Virus record (IMG/VR): IMGVR_UViG_3300032299_001135 | Coordinates: 1-51,454 of that record | Reading direction: 5' to 3' (one strand) | DNA length: 51,454 nucleotides | Source: a virus | Part shown: positions 30,058 to 38,422 of the stretch, one piece after another | Numbering within the stretch: the stretch's first letter is position 1 | Layout: each line of letters opens with the position of its first letter | Translations under genes and position numbers: made by a program | The notes under the pieces: model-generated | Told to the model about the DNA's origin: nothing | The model's database searches: none | Seen by the model: only the letters and a program-made list of their open reading frames with translations

Positions 30058-30065
30058 TATTTATA
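30058..30065 (+). promoter_or_regulatory. TATTTATA element before the 302-residue structural gene
   Basis: TATTTATA ends 10 bases before the ATG, in an all-A/T leader. It is preceded by AAC as at 18796 and 21269 (AACTATTTAT). Confidence 0.38.
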
Positions 30066-30075
30066 AAATAAAAAA

Positions 30076-30984
30076 ATGGCACTTGGCACATATGGAATTG
30101 TAAGACCCGCTGATGTATCTCCTGACGATGTTGATATTATTTTACATTACACCGCATCGAGAGACGTGACAGATAATTTTTTATTAAAAAAATTAAACTC
30201 ACAAAGTATTCTTACACCTTACTTCCACAATTCAGATACCGGTGGTAATGCAAACGTTGAACTATTAGGGGGGTTATATAACCTCAAGTTACCGGCAACT
30301 GAATTTAATAAAAAAGGAATATATACTGTTTATATAAGACCCGCGGAAATAAGAACCACAATTTCAGACTGTGGAGTTTTATCTGCTTTACCAAATGTTA
30401 AGGGAATTATAATAGATATAAATCAAGTTCCCGCACAATTTAGAAGTAGATTTACAAATCAAGGATTGGTTGGGTATAGAGTTGAATACTTAAATCAAGA
30501 CGGAACTAAAATACCTAATTTTTATAGAATAATTACATCTTCATTTTTCTGTGAACCCGTAGTTACAGAACAGGTTAATTCATCTCAAAAAAATATAAGA
30601 TATAGATATGTTGACGGTGGTGCTGACTTAATATTTTGTACATTATCACCTTCATCTTCACCAACAAACAAACCATCATCAACACCGTTTATTGGTCAAC
30701 CAAACCAAAGTATAATTATAACAAATACTTTTTTTAACCCAATCACAATAGACATTCAAATGGCTGACTACGACTTGGATACTATTGCAATTGCTCTTTA
30801 TGGAAATCAAACTAAAAGTATTGAGGATGGTATCTATACTTTATATGATAGTGCAGGTAACATTTATAAACAATACAATCTATTTGAGGTTAGAGACAAC
30901 TTTAATGAACTTCTTTATGAAGTACGACAAGATAGAGGTAATAATATAGACTTTAGTAAAAACTTTACAAACATTATAACTTAA
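30076..30984 (+). CDS. Virion structural protein (302 aa, YGIVRPADVSPDDV start)
   Basis: The N-terminus (MALGTYGIVRPADVSPDDVD) resembles a conserved start I associate with uncharacterised structural proteins of large marine and T4-like myoviruses. The middle has ILTPYFHNSDTGG and YTVYIRPAEIRTTISDCGVL. There is a Ser/Pro/Thr linker at about 193-215 (PSSSPTNKPSSTPF), then a beta-rich C-terminal domain. There are no membrane segments. It is coupled by TAATG to the next, gpI/gp7-like gene, consistent with a baseplate periphery or fibre-attachment role, which is inferred. Confidence 0.6.
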   Translation: MALGTYGIVRPADVSPDDVDIILHYTASRDVTDNFLLKKLNSQSILTPYFHNSDTGGNANVELLGGLYNLKLPATEFNKKGIYTVYIRPAEIRTTISDCGVLSALPNVKGIIIDINQVPAQFRSRFTNQGLVGYRVEYLNQDGTKIPNFYRIITSSFFCEPVVTEQVNSSQKNIRYRYVDGGADLIFCTLSPSSSPTNKPSSTPFIGQPNQSIIITNTFFNPITIDIQMADYDLDTIAIALYGNQTKSIEDGIYTLYDSAGNIYKQYNLFEVRDNFNELLYEVRQDRGNNIDFSKNFTNIIT

Positions 30985-33920
30985 TGGCTAATAAGATTTT
31001 TTTTCCTCCTGGTGGCGTTAAAACCTTTTCAGATAACTTAGTTGGCTTTCAGATAGTTGACGGTGGAGGACTTACGCAAGGTAATTTTCAATTTACAACA
31101 GCAATATACGAAAAGGATAATAGAACTTTCGATACTGGAATTTTCTCGGACGCATACACCTTAGAAAATTTAAAAATCGATGATATACAACAGGCAAAAA
31201 AAATTGTAGAGAAAAATTTCAAAGTATATCCAAATTTTGACTTGTCTGAAATCACAAGTTTTTCGCTGTATGGTTCATTAGCAAAAAGAATGTCAGCTTC
31301 CGCAATTAGAATACTCAACAACTTTCCTGCGGGTATAGAAATATACAACACACCTGTTTCGAATTTATATTCAGGACCAACTGCGTTCAATATTTCATAT
31401 GATGCAAAAAATGACGAGACAAGTATGACGTTAGACTGTGTCTTATTTAGAAACCCATTTCAAATTGACTATACCGTAAACGCTAAAAGAAATATTGAAG
31501 TACAACCATTTCCAATAAGTCGATATCGTGCACTTATTGAATATTATGAAAAATATTCTTTGTATTTTGAAGACCTACAAGTTGAATATCTTTTAACAGA
31601 CTTTGTCGCGGCATCTTCATTAAGTGCAAAAACAATTGATATTGTTGTACAGGGTAATCCATTTAGTGGTCAAACTTTTTATGGAGGACCTTTAATATTA
31701 AAACCATCGAACGAATTAACACAACAAATATTTGACGAAGAGTTAGATGAGGTAGAAAAGTTTTTATTGAATAGAAATACCACCCCAAAATACATGTCAA
31801 CTTTTGTATATCCTGATTATGGGTCTAATGGTAAAAAAACAATTTATACTGAAAAAATAGTTTGGCCACTTTCAGGTTTTTGGAATTTAGAAATAAATGG
31901 ACAAACATTTGACAAATATCTAAATGATTTACAGAGAATATCCGCAATTTTAGATGAGTATAAAACTAACCTGATAAGTAGATTTTTAGTAACGGGCTCG
32001 ATTAAAGAATTTGATACCCCCGACCAAAAAATTGAAAAAGTATTACAAATTTACGGTAGAGAATTTGATGAAGTTAAAAAGTTTATAGACGCATTGGCTC
32101 ACATGAACTCTGTAAATTATCAAGTTGGAAATGATATACCTTCACAACTATTATCTAATTTAGCTCAAACATTAGGTATTAATCCCAACATCTCACCTAT
32201 TACTACAGAAAATTTTATCGATTCAGTTTTCAATCCAAATCCCCAACAAATATATGCTGGTCAATCAGAAACACCAACACCAACAGAACTTAACTATCAA
32301 TACTACAGAAATGTAATTTTAAATTCGGCGTATATGTTTAAAACAAAGGGGACTAGAAAATCTTTAGAATATATAATGAGATTTATTGGTGCTCCTGATG
32401 CACTTTTAGAATTTAATGAAGTAATATATTTGGCAGACACAAAAATCAACACTACAAAGTTTGATGAACAGTTCGCTTCTATTTCTGGTGGAACAACTTT
32501 CATTCAAGAACCCACTTTAGATGCGACTAACACTTTTAGTATACAAGGAGTAACATACACAGGATACACAACATCAGGATTAATTAAATTAACCCCTAAA
32601 ACATTAGGTGATTATGGTATCGACTCAGATGGATATCCTAAAAATCCCACACCAACAGAAACTGACTTTTTTCAAAAAGGTGCGGGTTGGTTTGAAAAAT
32701 CTCCACAACATAGGTCTCCAGAAGTGGCAGACACCGCAAACTCATCATTTGACCCTAGCAACCCTTTTTTAGTTTCTACTTTAAAACCATTCTCATTTGG
32801 ACAAGAGTATATGAATAATTTTAGAAAATTCCCTGACATGAGAGTTGGTTATACTTTAACAAGAATTGCCGATAATCAAAAATCATGGGCGGTTGACCAA
32901 ACAGGAAATAGAAAAGACAACTCTAATTTTAATGGTGTTAATTATAAAGTTAATGATGATAAATTGGTTATTAATTCTAAAAATATTGAATTGTATGTAA
33001 ATGTTGGCCAAGGAATAACTTATGACATTTGGGATATGTCAGTAAAATATAATTACCCTATCCCAAATAGTGGATTAACATCACCATATCCATATCCTGG
33101 AAATGTTGATTGGACCTTCATAAATCCAAAACCAAAAGAAAAAACTTTTTTTGAGTTTGCTCAAGATTTTTATAATAATTTTATAAACGTTAGAAATAGA
33201 CAAACGATATTCGATGGTAAGACTGGAGGATACCCAACCTTACAATCTGTATTTTGGAATTACCTTCAATCTGAAGAAACGGTTGGATTACCGTCCAACA
33301 AGTTTACTTACCAAAAAATGATTGATTTTACTTTAGGTTTGGGTGACCATTGGCAACGATTGTTAGAACAAGTTGTACCCGGAACTACATTATGGTTGAC
33401 AGGACAAAAAATGGAAAACACAATTTTTCATAGACAAAAATTTGTTTGGAGAAGACAAAGAGGGTGTAGTTTTATACCTGTTGAATGTATACCATGTCGA
33501 TATAATGGACAACCATTCAGTTATGACTGTATTGACCAAACATTGACTTGTCAATTATCGGGTAATGGTCCTGATATCCTACAACAAACTTTAGCAGCAT
33601 TATTAAAAAATAGTGGGTATACTCAAAATCAGTGTGATTTGAATAGTTTGGTAACTAATTGGTTTATTGATTGTAGATTAGATAATCAAATACTAGTACA
33701 GTCCAACTTTTACACAGGTTACGGTTTGAACGATTACCCATCACAAACACAAATAATTAATTCGATAAATAGTGAGTTACAAGTATTGTATCAGTACGGG
33801 TTAAACTACTACTTGGCGGGTAATGAACTGATAGTTAGTAACTCTACTTGTTACGATAACTTTACAAATAGTTCTTTTAGATTAAATATAGGTATAAACA
33901 TTAGTATAAATTGTAATTAA
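30984..33920 (+). CDS. Large baseplate wedge protein with gpI/gp7-like region (978 aa)
   Basis: Residues about 332-480 resemble the helical core of phage tail protein I and T4 gp7 wedge arms: KFIDALAHMNSVNYQVGNDI, LAQTLGI, and then YRNVILNSAYMFKTKGTRKS followed by LEYIMRFIGAPDALLEF. The KGTRKSLEYIMRFIGAP pattern is the best evidence. The C-terminal third holds a paired Cys region (GCSFIPVECIPCRYNGQPF). The N-terminal 320 residues are beta-rich and carry a short repeat-like start (MANKIFFPPGGV). Length is close to T4 gp7 (1032). It is TAATG-coupled on both sides, directly ahead of the SprB-repeat adhesin, suggesting it may help mount the fibres. Confidence 0.58.
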   Translation: MANKIFFPPGGVKTFSDNLVGFQIVDGGGLTQGNFQFTTAIYEKDNRTFDTGIFSDAYTLENLKIDDIQQAKKIVEKNFKVYPNFDLSEITSFSLYGSLAKRMSASAIRILNNFPAGIEIYNTPVSNLYSGPTAFNISYDAKNDETSMTLDCVLFRNPFQIDYTVNAKRNIEVQPFPISRYRALIEYYEKYSLYFEDLQVEYLLTDFVAASSLSAKTIDIVVQGNPFSGQTFYGGPLILKPSNELTQQIFDEELDEVEKFLLNRNTTPKYMSTFVYPDYGSNGKKTIYTEKIVWPLSGFWNLEINGQTFDKYLNDLQRISAILDEYKTNLISRFLVTGSIKEFDTPDQKIEKVLQIYGREFDEVKKFIDALAHMNSVNYQVGNDIPSQLLSNLAQTLGINPNISPITTENFIDSVFNPNPQQIYAGQSETPTPTELNYQYYRNVILNSAYMFKTKGTRKSLEYIMRFIGAPDALLEFNEVIYLADTKINTTKFDEQFASISGGTTFIQEPTLDATNTFSIQGVTYTGYTTSGLIKLTPKTLGDYGIDSDGYPKNPTPTETDFFQKGAGWFEKSPQHRSPEVADTANSSFDPSNPFLVSTLKPFSFGQEYMNNFRKFPDMRVGYTLTRIADNQKSWAVDQTGNRKDNSNFNGVNYKVNDDKLVINSKNIELYVNVGQGITYDIWDMSVKYNYPIPNSGLTSPYPYPGNVDWTFINPKPKEKTFFEFAQDFYNNFINVRNRQTIFDGKTGGYPTLQSVFWNYLQSEETVGLPSNKFTYQKMIDFTLGLGDHWQRLLEQVVPGTTLWLTGQKMENTIFHRQKFVWRRQRGCSFIPVECIPCRYNGQPFSYDCIDQTLTCQLSGNGPDILQQTLAALLKNSGYTQNQCDLNSLVTNWFIDCRLDNQILVQSNFYTGYGLNDYPSQTQIINSINSELQVLYQYGLNYYLAGNELIVSNSTCYDNFTNSSFRLNIGINISINCN

Positions 33921-36211
33921 TGGCGTGTGTTTCAGGTTTAACTAACGGATATTTTTACTACGTAGATTGTTGCGGAGTTACAAGAACAGGAGCATCACTT
34001 GGTCAAAGTGTTTGTATTGATAGTGCTCTATCAGGAACTTCATTTGGTATTGTCATTGCGACAGGTCAAACCTGTTCACAAAACTGTATACAAGGGGCTT
34101 TAGATTACACATTTCAAGTAACGGGAGTATGTAGTACAGCGACAGGTAGTGTTACATTTAATCCATTTGGAGGTGCTGCTCCTTACACAATAGATAATAT
34201 CATACCCGGAACCATCACCGCTCAGACAAGTTACAATCCAATAACATTTACAGGATTAACCGAAGGTGTATATGTATTTAGATTAAATGATACCCTTGGA
34301 TTACAAAATAATGAACTCTATATAAATGTCGCAGTCACTGAATGTTTTGAGGCACGTATATTTGCTTCAGGTACTACTTGTGGGTTAGATAATGGTTCAC
34401 TACAAGTAAGTGCATCAACAACAGGGTCACCTTATACTATTATATTATACCAAAATGGTTCTGTATATGATGTTGAAACTACAAGTGTATTACCATATAC
34501 ATTTACAGGATTACAAGATGGTATTTACTACGCCACGGTTGTTGATTACGGTGCGACAACAGCAAACACAGAAAACGGAGTTATAAGTGCAAGTACTGCT
34601 GTGAATTTTGGTTTTTGGAAAGTTGATACTTCTAATTGTGTAACTAATTGGGGTAAATTGGCGGTCACGGGAATTACAGGTACTGGACCATATACATATT
34701 TGTGGAGCAATGGGCAAACAAGTCAAGTTATTACGGGTTTAACTCAAGGGGTATATACATGTACAGTAACAGATAGTCTTGGATGTCAAACTACTTTATC
34801 TGAAACTGTTGGGGCTGCAACCCCCATGAGTTTGGCATTACTAACCGCAAATAGCCCAACTTGTTTTTCTTCAGATGGTTCATTAACATTTACAATAAGT
34901 GGAGGTAGCGGTCCTTATTATTATTCTGCCAATACATCACAAGTTGGATACACATTATCCGACACTTTTACAATAACAGGACTTACAAGTGGTAATTATC
35001 AAGTATTAGTTACAGATGCAAGTTTATGTAATATATTGTTGAACGGAAATCTAAGTTCACCAAATGGTTTTAGTGTTGCGTCTGTAAATGTAACAGGGTC
35101 TAATTGTAATGTGAGTAATGGTCAAATAGATGTAACTATACAAGGGGTTAGTGGTTTTTATAGTTACACTCTTTCAGGACAAAATACAAATACACTATCA
35201 ACCACCACAACACAAAACTTAACTGAAAGTTTTACAAATCTACCTAACGATACTTATTATTTAACAATTTCAGCGAGTGGAACCAACTGTGTATATACAA
35301 ACACCTACACCGTTTCATCTATTCCTAAATTTTCAATAAGTTTACAAACAACAGGTGCAACTTGTAGTCAAACTAATGGTATTGCTATTGTTAATGTTTC
35401 AACGGGGTATACATCACCTTTAGATTATGTTTTAAGTAATGGTAACACAATTATTGACACACCATTAAGTTCTATAACTTATAATAATTTAACTTCAGGT
35501 TCTTATACAATTACAGTTACAGACACGGATGGATGTGCGGTTTCTTCAGGTTTTACAATTAACACGGGTGGTGGTATTACAGCTTCGGTAGCAACCACTA
35601 ATTGTACGGGGTTAAATGATGGTACTGCAACTGTTGTGATAAACGCAGGAACACCACCATTTTCATACCTATGGTCAAATAGTCAAACAGGTTCCTCTAT
35701 TTCTAATTTGGCAGCCGGACAATATAGTGTTGATATTACAGATAGTACGGGTTGCACTTTAACACAATATTTTAATATAACTTGTTTAGGAACAAACGTT
35801 GCAAACTATGAAATATTTAATGTTTGTTCAAATACGTTTATAACATCAACAGGCAACCAAAGAGGTTTGGCCGAAATGTTAAATGAAGGTTATTTGGATT
35901 TAATTTCAGGTTATACAAATTGTGTTTTTAATAGTGCTGAATTGGTTTGTGAAATAATTGTAAGCGGAGTTACATATTCACAACCATTTTACACCGCCAC
36001 AACACTTAATGATGTGCCTCAAGATTCATTATGGCAATCAACAATCGAACAAATATTAGACACTATACCACAAATCTCAAGTTACAATATTGATTTGTTA
36101 AATAACACATTAACTGTTATTTCAACGTGTAGTGGTGATGACGACCCATTGGCCGATGAAGATTTTACTTTAGGGTTAGAAATAACTTATGACATTGTTT
36201 GTGGTATATAG
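33920..36211 (+). CDS. SprB-repeat adhesin / receptor-binding protein (763 aa)
   Basis: The protein contains about seven SprB-type repeats of 60-90 residues, each starting near a Cys (C....NGS), with a GG..PY.Y.W core and ending in GxYxVxVTDxxGC. The clearest are at about 237-297 (TGPYTYLWSNGQTSQVITGL, GVYTCTVTDSLGC) and 565-625 (NDGTATVVINAGTPPFSYLW). SprB repeats are typical of gliding-motility adhesins of Flavobacteriia. The N-terminus has GYFYYVDCCG, a Cys motif also echoed in the other adhesins here. The last 130 residues are a different, non-repeated domain ending in an acidic stretch. A fibre or receptor-binding role is inferred from repeat type and location just after baseplate genes. 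Confidence 0.72.
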   Translation: MACVSGLTNGYFYYVDCCGVTRTGASLGQSVCIDSALSGTSFGIVIATGQTCSQNCIQGALDYTFQVTGVCSTATGSVTFNPFGGAAPYTIDNIIPGTITAQTSYNPITFTGLTEGVYVFRLNDTLGLQNNELYINVAVTECFEARIFASGTTCGLDNGSLQVSASTTGSPYTIILYQNGSVYDVETTSVLPYTFTGLQDGIYYATVVDYGATTANTENGVISASTAVNFGFWKVDTSNCVTNWGKLAVTGITGTGPYTYLWSNGQTSQVITGLTQGVYTCTVTDSLGCQTTLSETVGAATPMSLALLTANSPTCFSSDGSLTFTISGGSGPYYYSANTSQVGYTLSDTFTITGLTSGNYQVLVTDASLCNILLNGNLSSPNGFSVASVNVTGSNCNVSNGQIDVTIQGVSGFYSYTLSGQNTNTLSTTTTQNLTESFTNLPNDTYYLTISASGTNCVYTNTYTVSSIPKFSISLQTTGATCSQTNGIAIVNVSTGYTSPLDYVLSNGNTIIDTPLSSITYNNLTSGSYTITVTDTDGCAVSSGFTINTGGGITASVATTNCTGLNDGTATVVINAGTPPFSYLWSNSQTGSSISNLAAGQYSVDITDSTGCTLTQYFNITCLGTNVANYEIFNVCSNTFITSTGNQRGLAEMLNEGYLDLISGYTNCVFNSAELVCEIIVSGVTYSQPFYTATTLNDVPQDSLWQSTIEQILDTIPQISSYNIDLLNNTLTVISTCSGDDDPLADEDFTLGLEITYDIVCGI

Positions 36212-36490
36212 ATGGCGTATGACGTAACAATATCAGGAATTACAGGAGGAACTCCACCATACACTTTATATGTTTGTGATGAATATGGTAATAATTGTCA
36301 ATTACTAGGCTCAACAGGAGGAACATTTGTACTATCATCACTATTTCAAACTGCAGATACTTTGATGTTTAAAATAGTAGATTCTACTTTATGTGAATAT
36401 TTCGAAATAGTAAGTTGTCCTCTTGGGTATTTATTACAAGAGAACGGATTTTACATATTACAAGAAGACGGTTTTAGAATATATTTATAA
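36212..36490 (+). CDS. Small Ig-like fibre module, paralogue 1 (92 aa)
   Basis: The protein is a single SprB-like half module: ISGITGGTPPYTLYVCDEYG, then FKIVDSTLCEYF. It ends in two tandem octads, YLLQENGF-YILQEDGF. It is clearly related to the N-terminal 70 residues of the 171-residue protein at 36615 and to the 95-residue protein at 40864. It starts directly after the stop of the SprB-repeat gene. A virion role as a fibre tip or decoration subunit is inferred from context. Confidence 0.6.
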   Translation: MAYDVTISGITGGTPPYTLYVCDEYGNNCQLLGSTGGTFVLSSLFQTADTLMFKIVDSTLCEYFEIVSCPLGYLLQENGFYILQEDGFRIYL

Positions 36491-36492
36491 CT

Positions 36493-36615
36493 ATGGATAT
36501 ATGGTTAGCAATAAATGAAAATAATGTTAGATTAGGGATTAATTATCGGGGTACAGAATCTAGTCCGAACAGACCTGCAATTCCATCAGTAATAGTAACG
36601 TTAACACAAGTATAA
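36493..36615 (+). CDS. Very small fibre-locus ORF (40 aa)
   Basis: The ATG at 36493 opens a 40-codon frame ending TAA at 36613-36615, whose last A is the first base of the next ATG (TAATG). The product starts MDIWLAINENNVRLGINYRG and ends IPSVIVTLTQV. Two things support translation: the gap would otherwise be an unusual 124 bases in a tightly packed locus, and the TAATG coupling is the same as at other gene pairs here. No homology is recognised; it could be a remnant of a larger fibre protein. Confidence 0.45.
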   Translation: MDIWLAINENNVRLGINYRGTESSPNRPAIPSVIVTLTQV

Positions 36616-37130
36616 TGATAATTCAAATAACCGGAGTTACAAGTGGTACAAGTCCATATGATATATTTTTATGTACATGGGATTTGAATAATTGTTTTTT
36701 TGTATCGGGCAGTGTTTCAATACCACCAACTGTTCAAATAGATTCTGATAATTTTTTTCCAAATGAGGACTTACTTCAATTAAAAATTATAGATGGAAAC
36801 GGATGTATATTTACAGAACCATTACCATGTACCGCAACACCAACTCCCACACCTACCCCTACTCCAACACCTACACCATCACCAACACCAACAAACACAC
36901 CAATACCAACACCTGAACCAACTCCAACACCAGTACCATGTCTACAGTATACTGTTTATAATCCTAATACTAATATGTTAGAATTGAATTTTGAACCATG
37001 TTGTGGTGAGGTTAATGTTTCACCATATGGTTTAGTGGGAAAAACAACTTTGAGTTTTTGTTCAACATCATACCCAACAACAAGTACATCCTCTACAATT
37101 ACTCTTTTAGGAAATTGTCCTTCTTGTTAA
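36615..37130 (+). CDS. Fibre module with Pro-Thr linker and CxxC-capped domain (171 aa)
   Basis: Three parts are visible. Residues 1-70 are a small Ig-like module (ITGVTSGTSPYDIFLC, then LKIIDGNGCIF) paralogous to 36212 and 40864. Residues 73-108 are a mucin-like Pro-Thr linker with a few Ser, Asn, Ile and Glu substitutions. Residues 109-171 are a Cys-rich beta module (CLQYTVYNPN, EPCCGEV) ending in CPSC, the same type of ending as in the adhesins at 39264 and 42755. The glycosyltransferase gene follows 44 bases later. Likely a virion adhesin whose linker could be an O-glycosylation target (inference). Confidence 0.6.
   Translation: MIIQITGVTSGTSPYDIFLCTWDLNNCFFVSGSVSIPPTVQIDSDNFFPNEDLLQLKIIDGNGCIFTEPLPCTATPTPTPTPTPTPTPSPTPTNTPIPTPEPTPTPVPCLQYTVYNPNTNMLELNFEPCCGEVNVSPYGLVGKTTLSFCSTSYPTTSTSSTITLLGNCPSC
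36831..36939 (+). repeat. Pro-Thr linker repeat, tract 1
   Basis: Imperfect ACNCCN hexamers encode residues 73-108 of the 171-residue protein. Codons for Pro and Thr are mixed, so the repeat is stronger in protein than in DNA. Confidence 0.85.
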
Positions 37131-37145
37131 TTTATTATTGTTTTT

Positions 37146-37153
37146 TATTTATT
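37146..37153 (+). promoter_or_regulatory. TATTTATT element before the GT60-like gene
   Basis: TATTTATT lies 21 bases upstream of the glycosyltransferase ATG, in an A/T-only leader. It suggests that the two glycosyltransferases form their own transcription unit. Confidence 0.38.
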
Positions 37154-37174
37154 TGAAATTATAATTTTTATATT

Positions 37175-38422
37175 ATGAAAATTTTTATTCAAATTGCATC
37201 CTATCGGGACCCCGAACTCGAACCAACAATAAAAAATTGTTTAGAAAACGCTAAATACCCTGAAAATTTAGTTTTTGGTATTTGTAGACAATACCACCCT
37301 GAAGATAAGTTTGACGAACTTCAAGAATTTCGTGAAGATAATAGATTTAAATTTGTAGATGTTTTATACAACGAAACAAAAGGTGCCTGTTGGGCAAGAA
37401 ACCAAATACAACAACTATACAACGAGGAAGAATATACCTTACAGTTAGACTCACACATGAGATTTGAAAAAAATTGGGACGAAACACTTGTTGATATGTA
37501 CGAACAACTAAAAAGTAAAGGTGTAGAAAAACCACTTCTCACTACGTATGTACCATCCTATGACCCAAAAAATGACCCACAAGGAAGAGTAAATGTTCCG
37601 TGGAGAATGGCATTTGATAAATTTATTCCTGAAGGTGCTGTTTTTTTCTTACCTGAGACTATACCTGATTGGAAAGAGATACAAGAACCAGTACCTGCAA
37701 GATTTTATTCGGCACATTTTTGTTTTACTTCAGGAGATTTTGCAAAAAATGTCCAACACAATCCTGATTTTTATTTTCATGGAGAAGAAATATCTATTGC
37801 CGTAAGAGCATTTACTCACGGTTACGATTTGTTTCACCCACATAAAGTTGTGATTTGGCATGAATACACAAGAAATGGAAGAACAAAACATTGGGACGAC
37901 GATAAAGAATGGTGGAAACTTAATGAAAATGCACACCAACTAAATAGAAAGTTGTTCGGAATGGATAATAACCAACAAGAAGGTCATAATGGAAAGTATG
38001 GATTTGGTAATAAAAGAACTCTTAGAGATTATGAAAAATATTCAGGTTTACTTTTTGAAAAAAGGTCAGCACAACAATATACTTTAGAAAAAAAATACCC
38101 ACCAAACCCATATAATTATAACACCGAAGAAGAGTGGATTGATAGTTTTACAAAATTAATGAACTTCACAATTAGAGTTGAAAAAAACAAATTTGACAAA
38201 ACGGATTATGACTTTTGGGCTGTAATTTTCACAGATGACATAGGATATGAAATATCAAGAAAAGATTGTAATCAGGGTGAAATTAGAACTTTATTAAATG
38301 ACAGTATTGATTTTGTTCATATACAAAGAGAATTTAATACTGCAATAAACCCCACAAAGTGGGTTGTTTGGCCACATTCAACAACTGAAGGTTGGTTAGA
38401 AAGATTAGAAGGAAATTTATGA
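37175..38422 (+). CDS. GT60-type (GlcNAc) glycosyltransferase
   Basis: This is a predicted cytoplasmic GT-A sugar transferase. It matches the GlcNAc family (GT60): IQIASYRDPELEPTIKNCLE at the N-terminus, then NETKGACWARNQIQQLY and the metal-binding LQLDSHMRF (D92-S93-H94), then FHGEEISIAVRAFTHGYDLF (H202, E204, E205) and IWHEYTR. Family members elsewhere add GlcNAc to hydroxyproline (Skp1) or Thr (mucins) of proteins. The C-terminal 100 residues (from about 310) look like an added beta domain (DFWAVIFTDDIGYEISRKD). It overlaps the next putative glycosyltransferase by ATGA. Neighbours on both sides encode Pro-Thr-rich virion proteins, the obvious candidate acceptors; host glycans remain an alternative. 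Codon use is like its neighbours. Confidence 0.78.
   Translation: MKIFIQIASYRDPELEPTIKNCLENAKYPENLVFGICRQYHPEDKFDELQEFREDNRFKFVDVLYNETKGACWARNQIQQLYNEEEYTLQLDSHMRFEKNWDETLVDMYEQLKSKGVEKPLLTTYVPSYDPKNDPQGRVNVPWRMAFDKFIPEGAVFFLPETIPDWKEIQEPVPARFYSAHFCFTSGDFAKNVQHNPDFYFHGEEISIAVRAFTHGYDLFHPHKVVIWHEYTRNGRTKHWDDDKEWWKLNENAHQLNRKLFGMDNNQQEGHNGKYGFGNKRTLRDYEKYSGLLFEKRSAQQYTLEKKYPPNPYNYNTEEEWIDSFTKLMNFTIRVEKNKFDKTDYDFWAVIFTDDIGYEISRKDCNQGEIRTLLNDSIDFVHIQREFNTAINPTKWVVWPHSTTEGWLERLEGNL

Noticed and set aside
38392-38418. Upstream ATG start for the second glycosyltransferase
   Set aside because: It would add MVRKIRRKF from inside the previous gene, whereas the ATG at 38419 gives the usual ATGA overlap and begins just before the conserved PTIVTALF.
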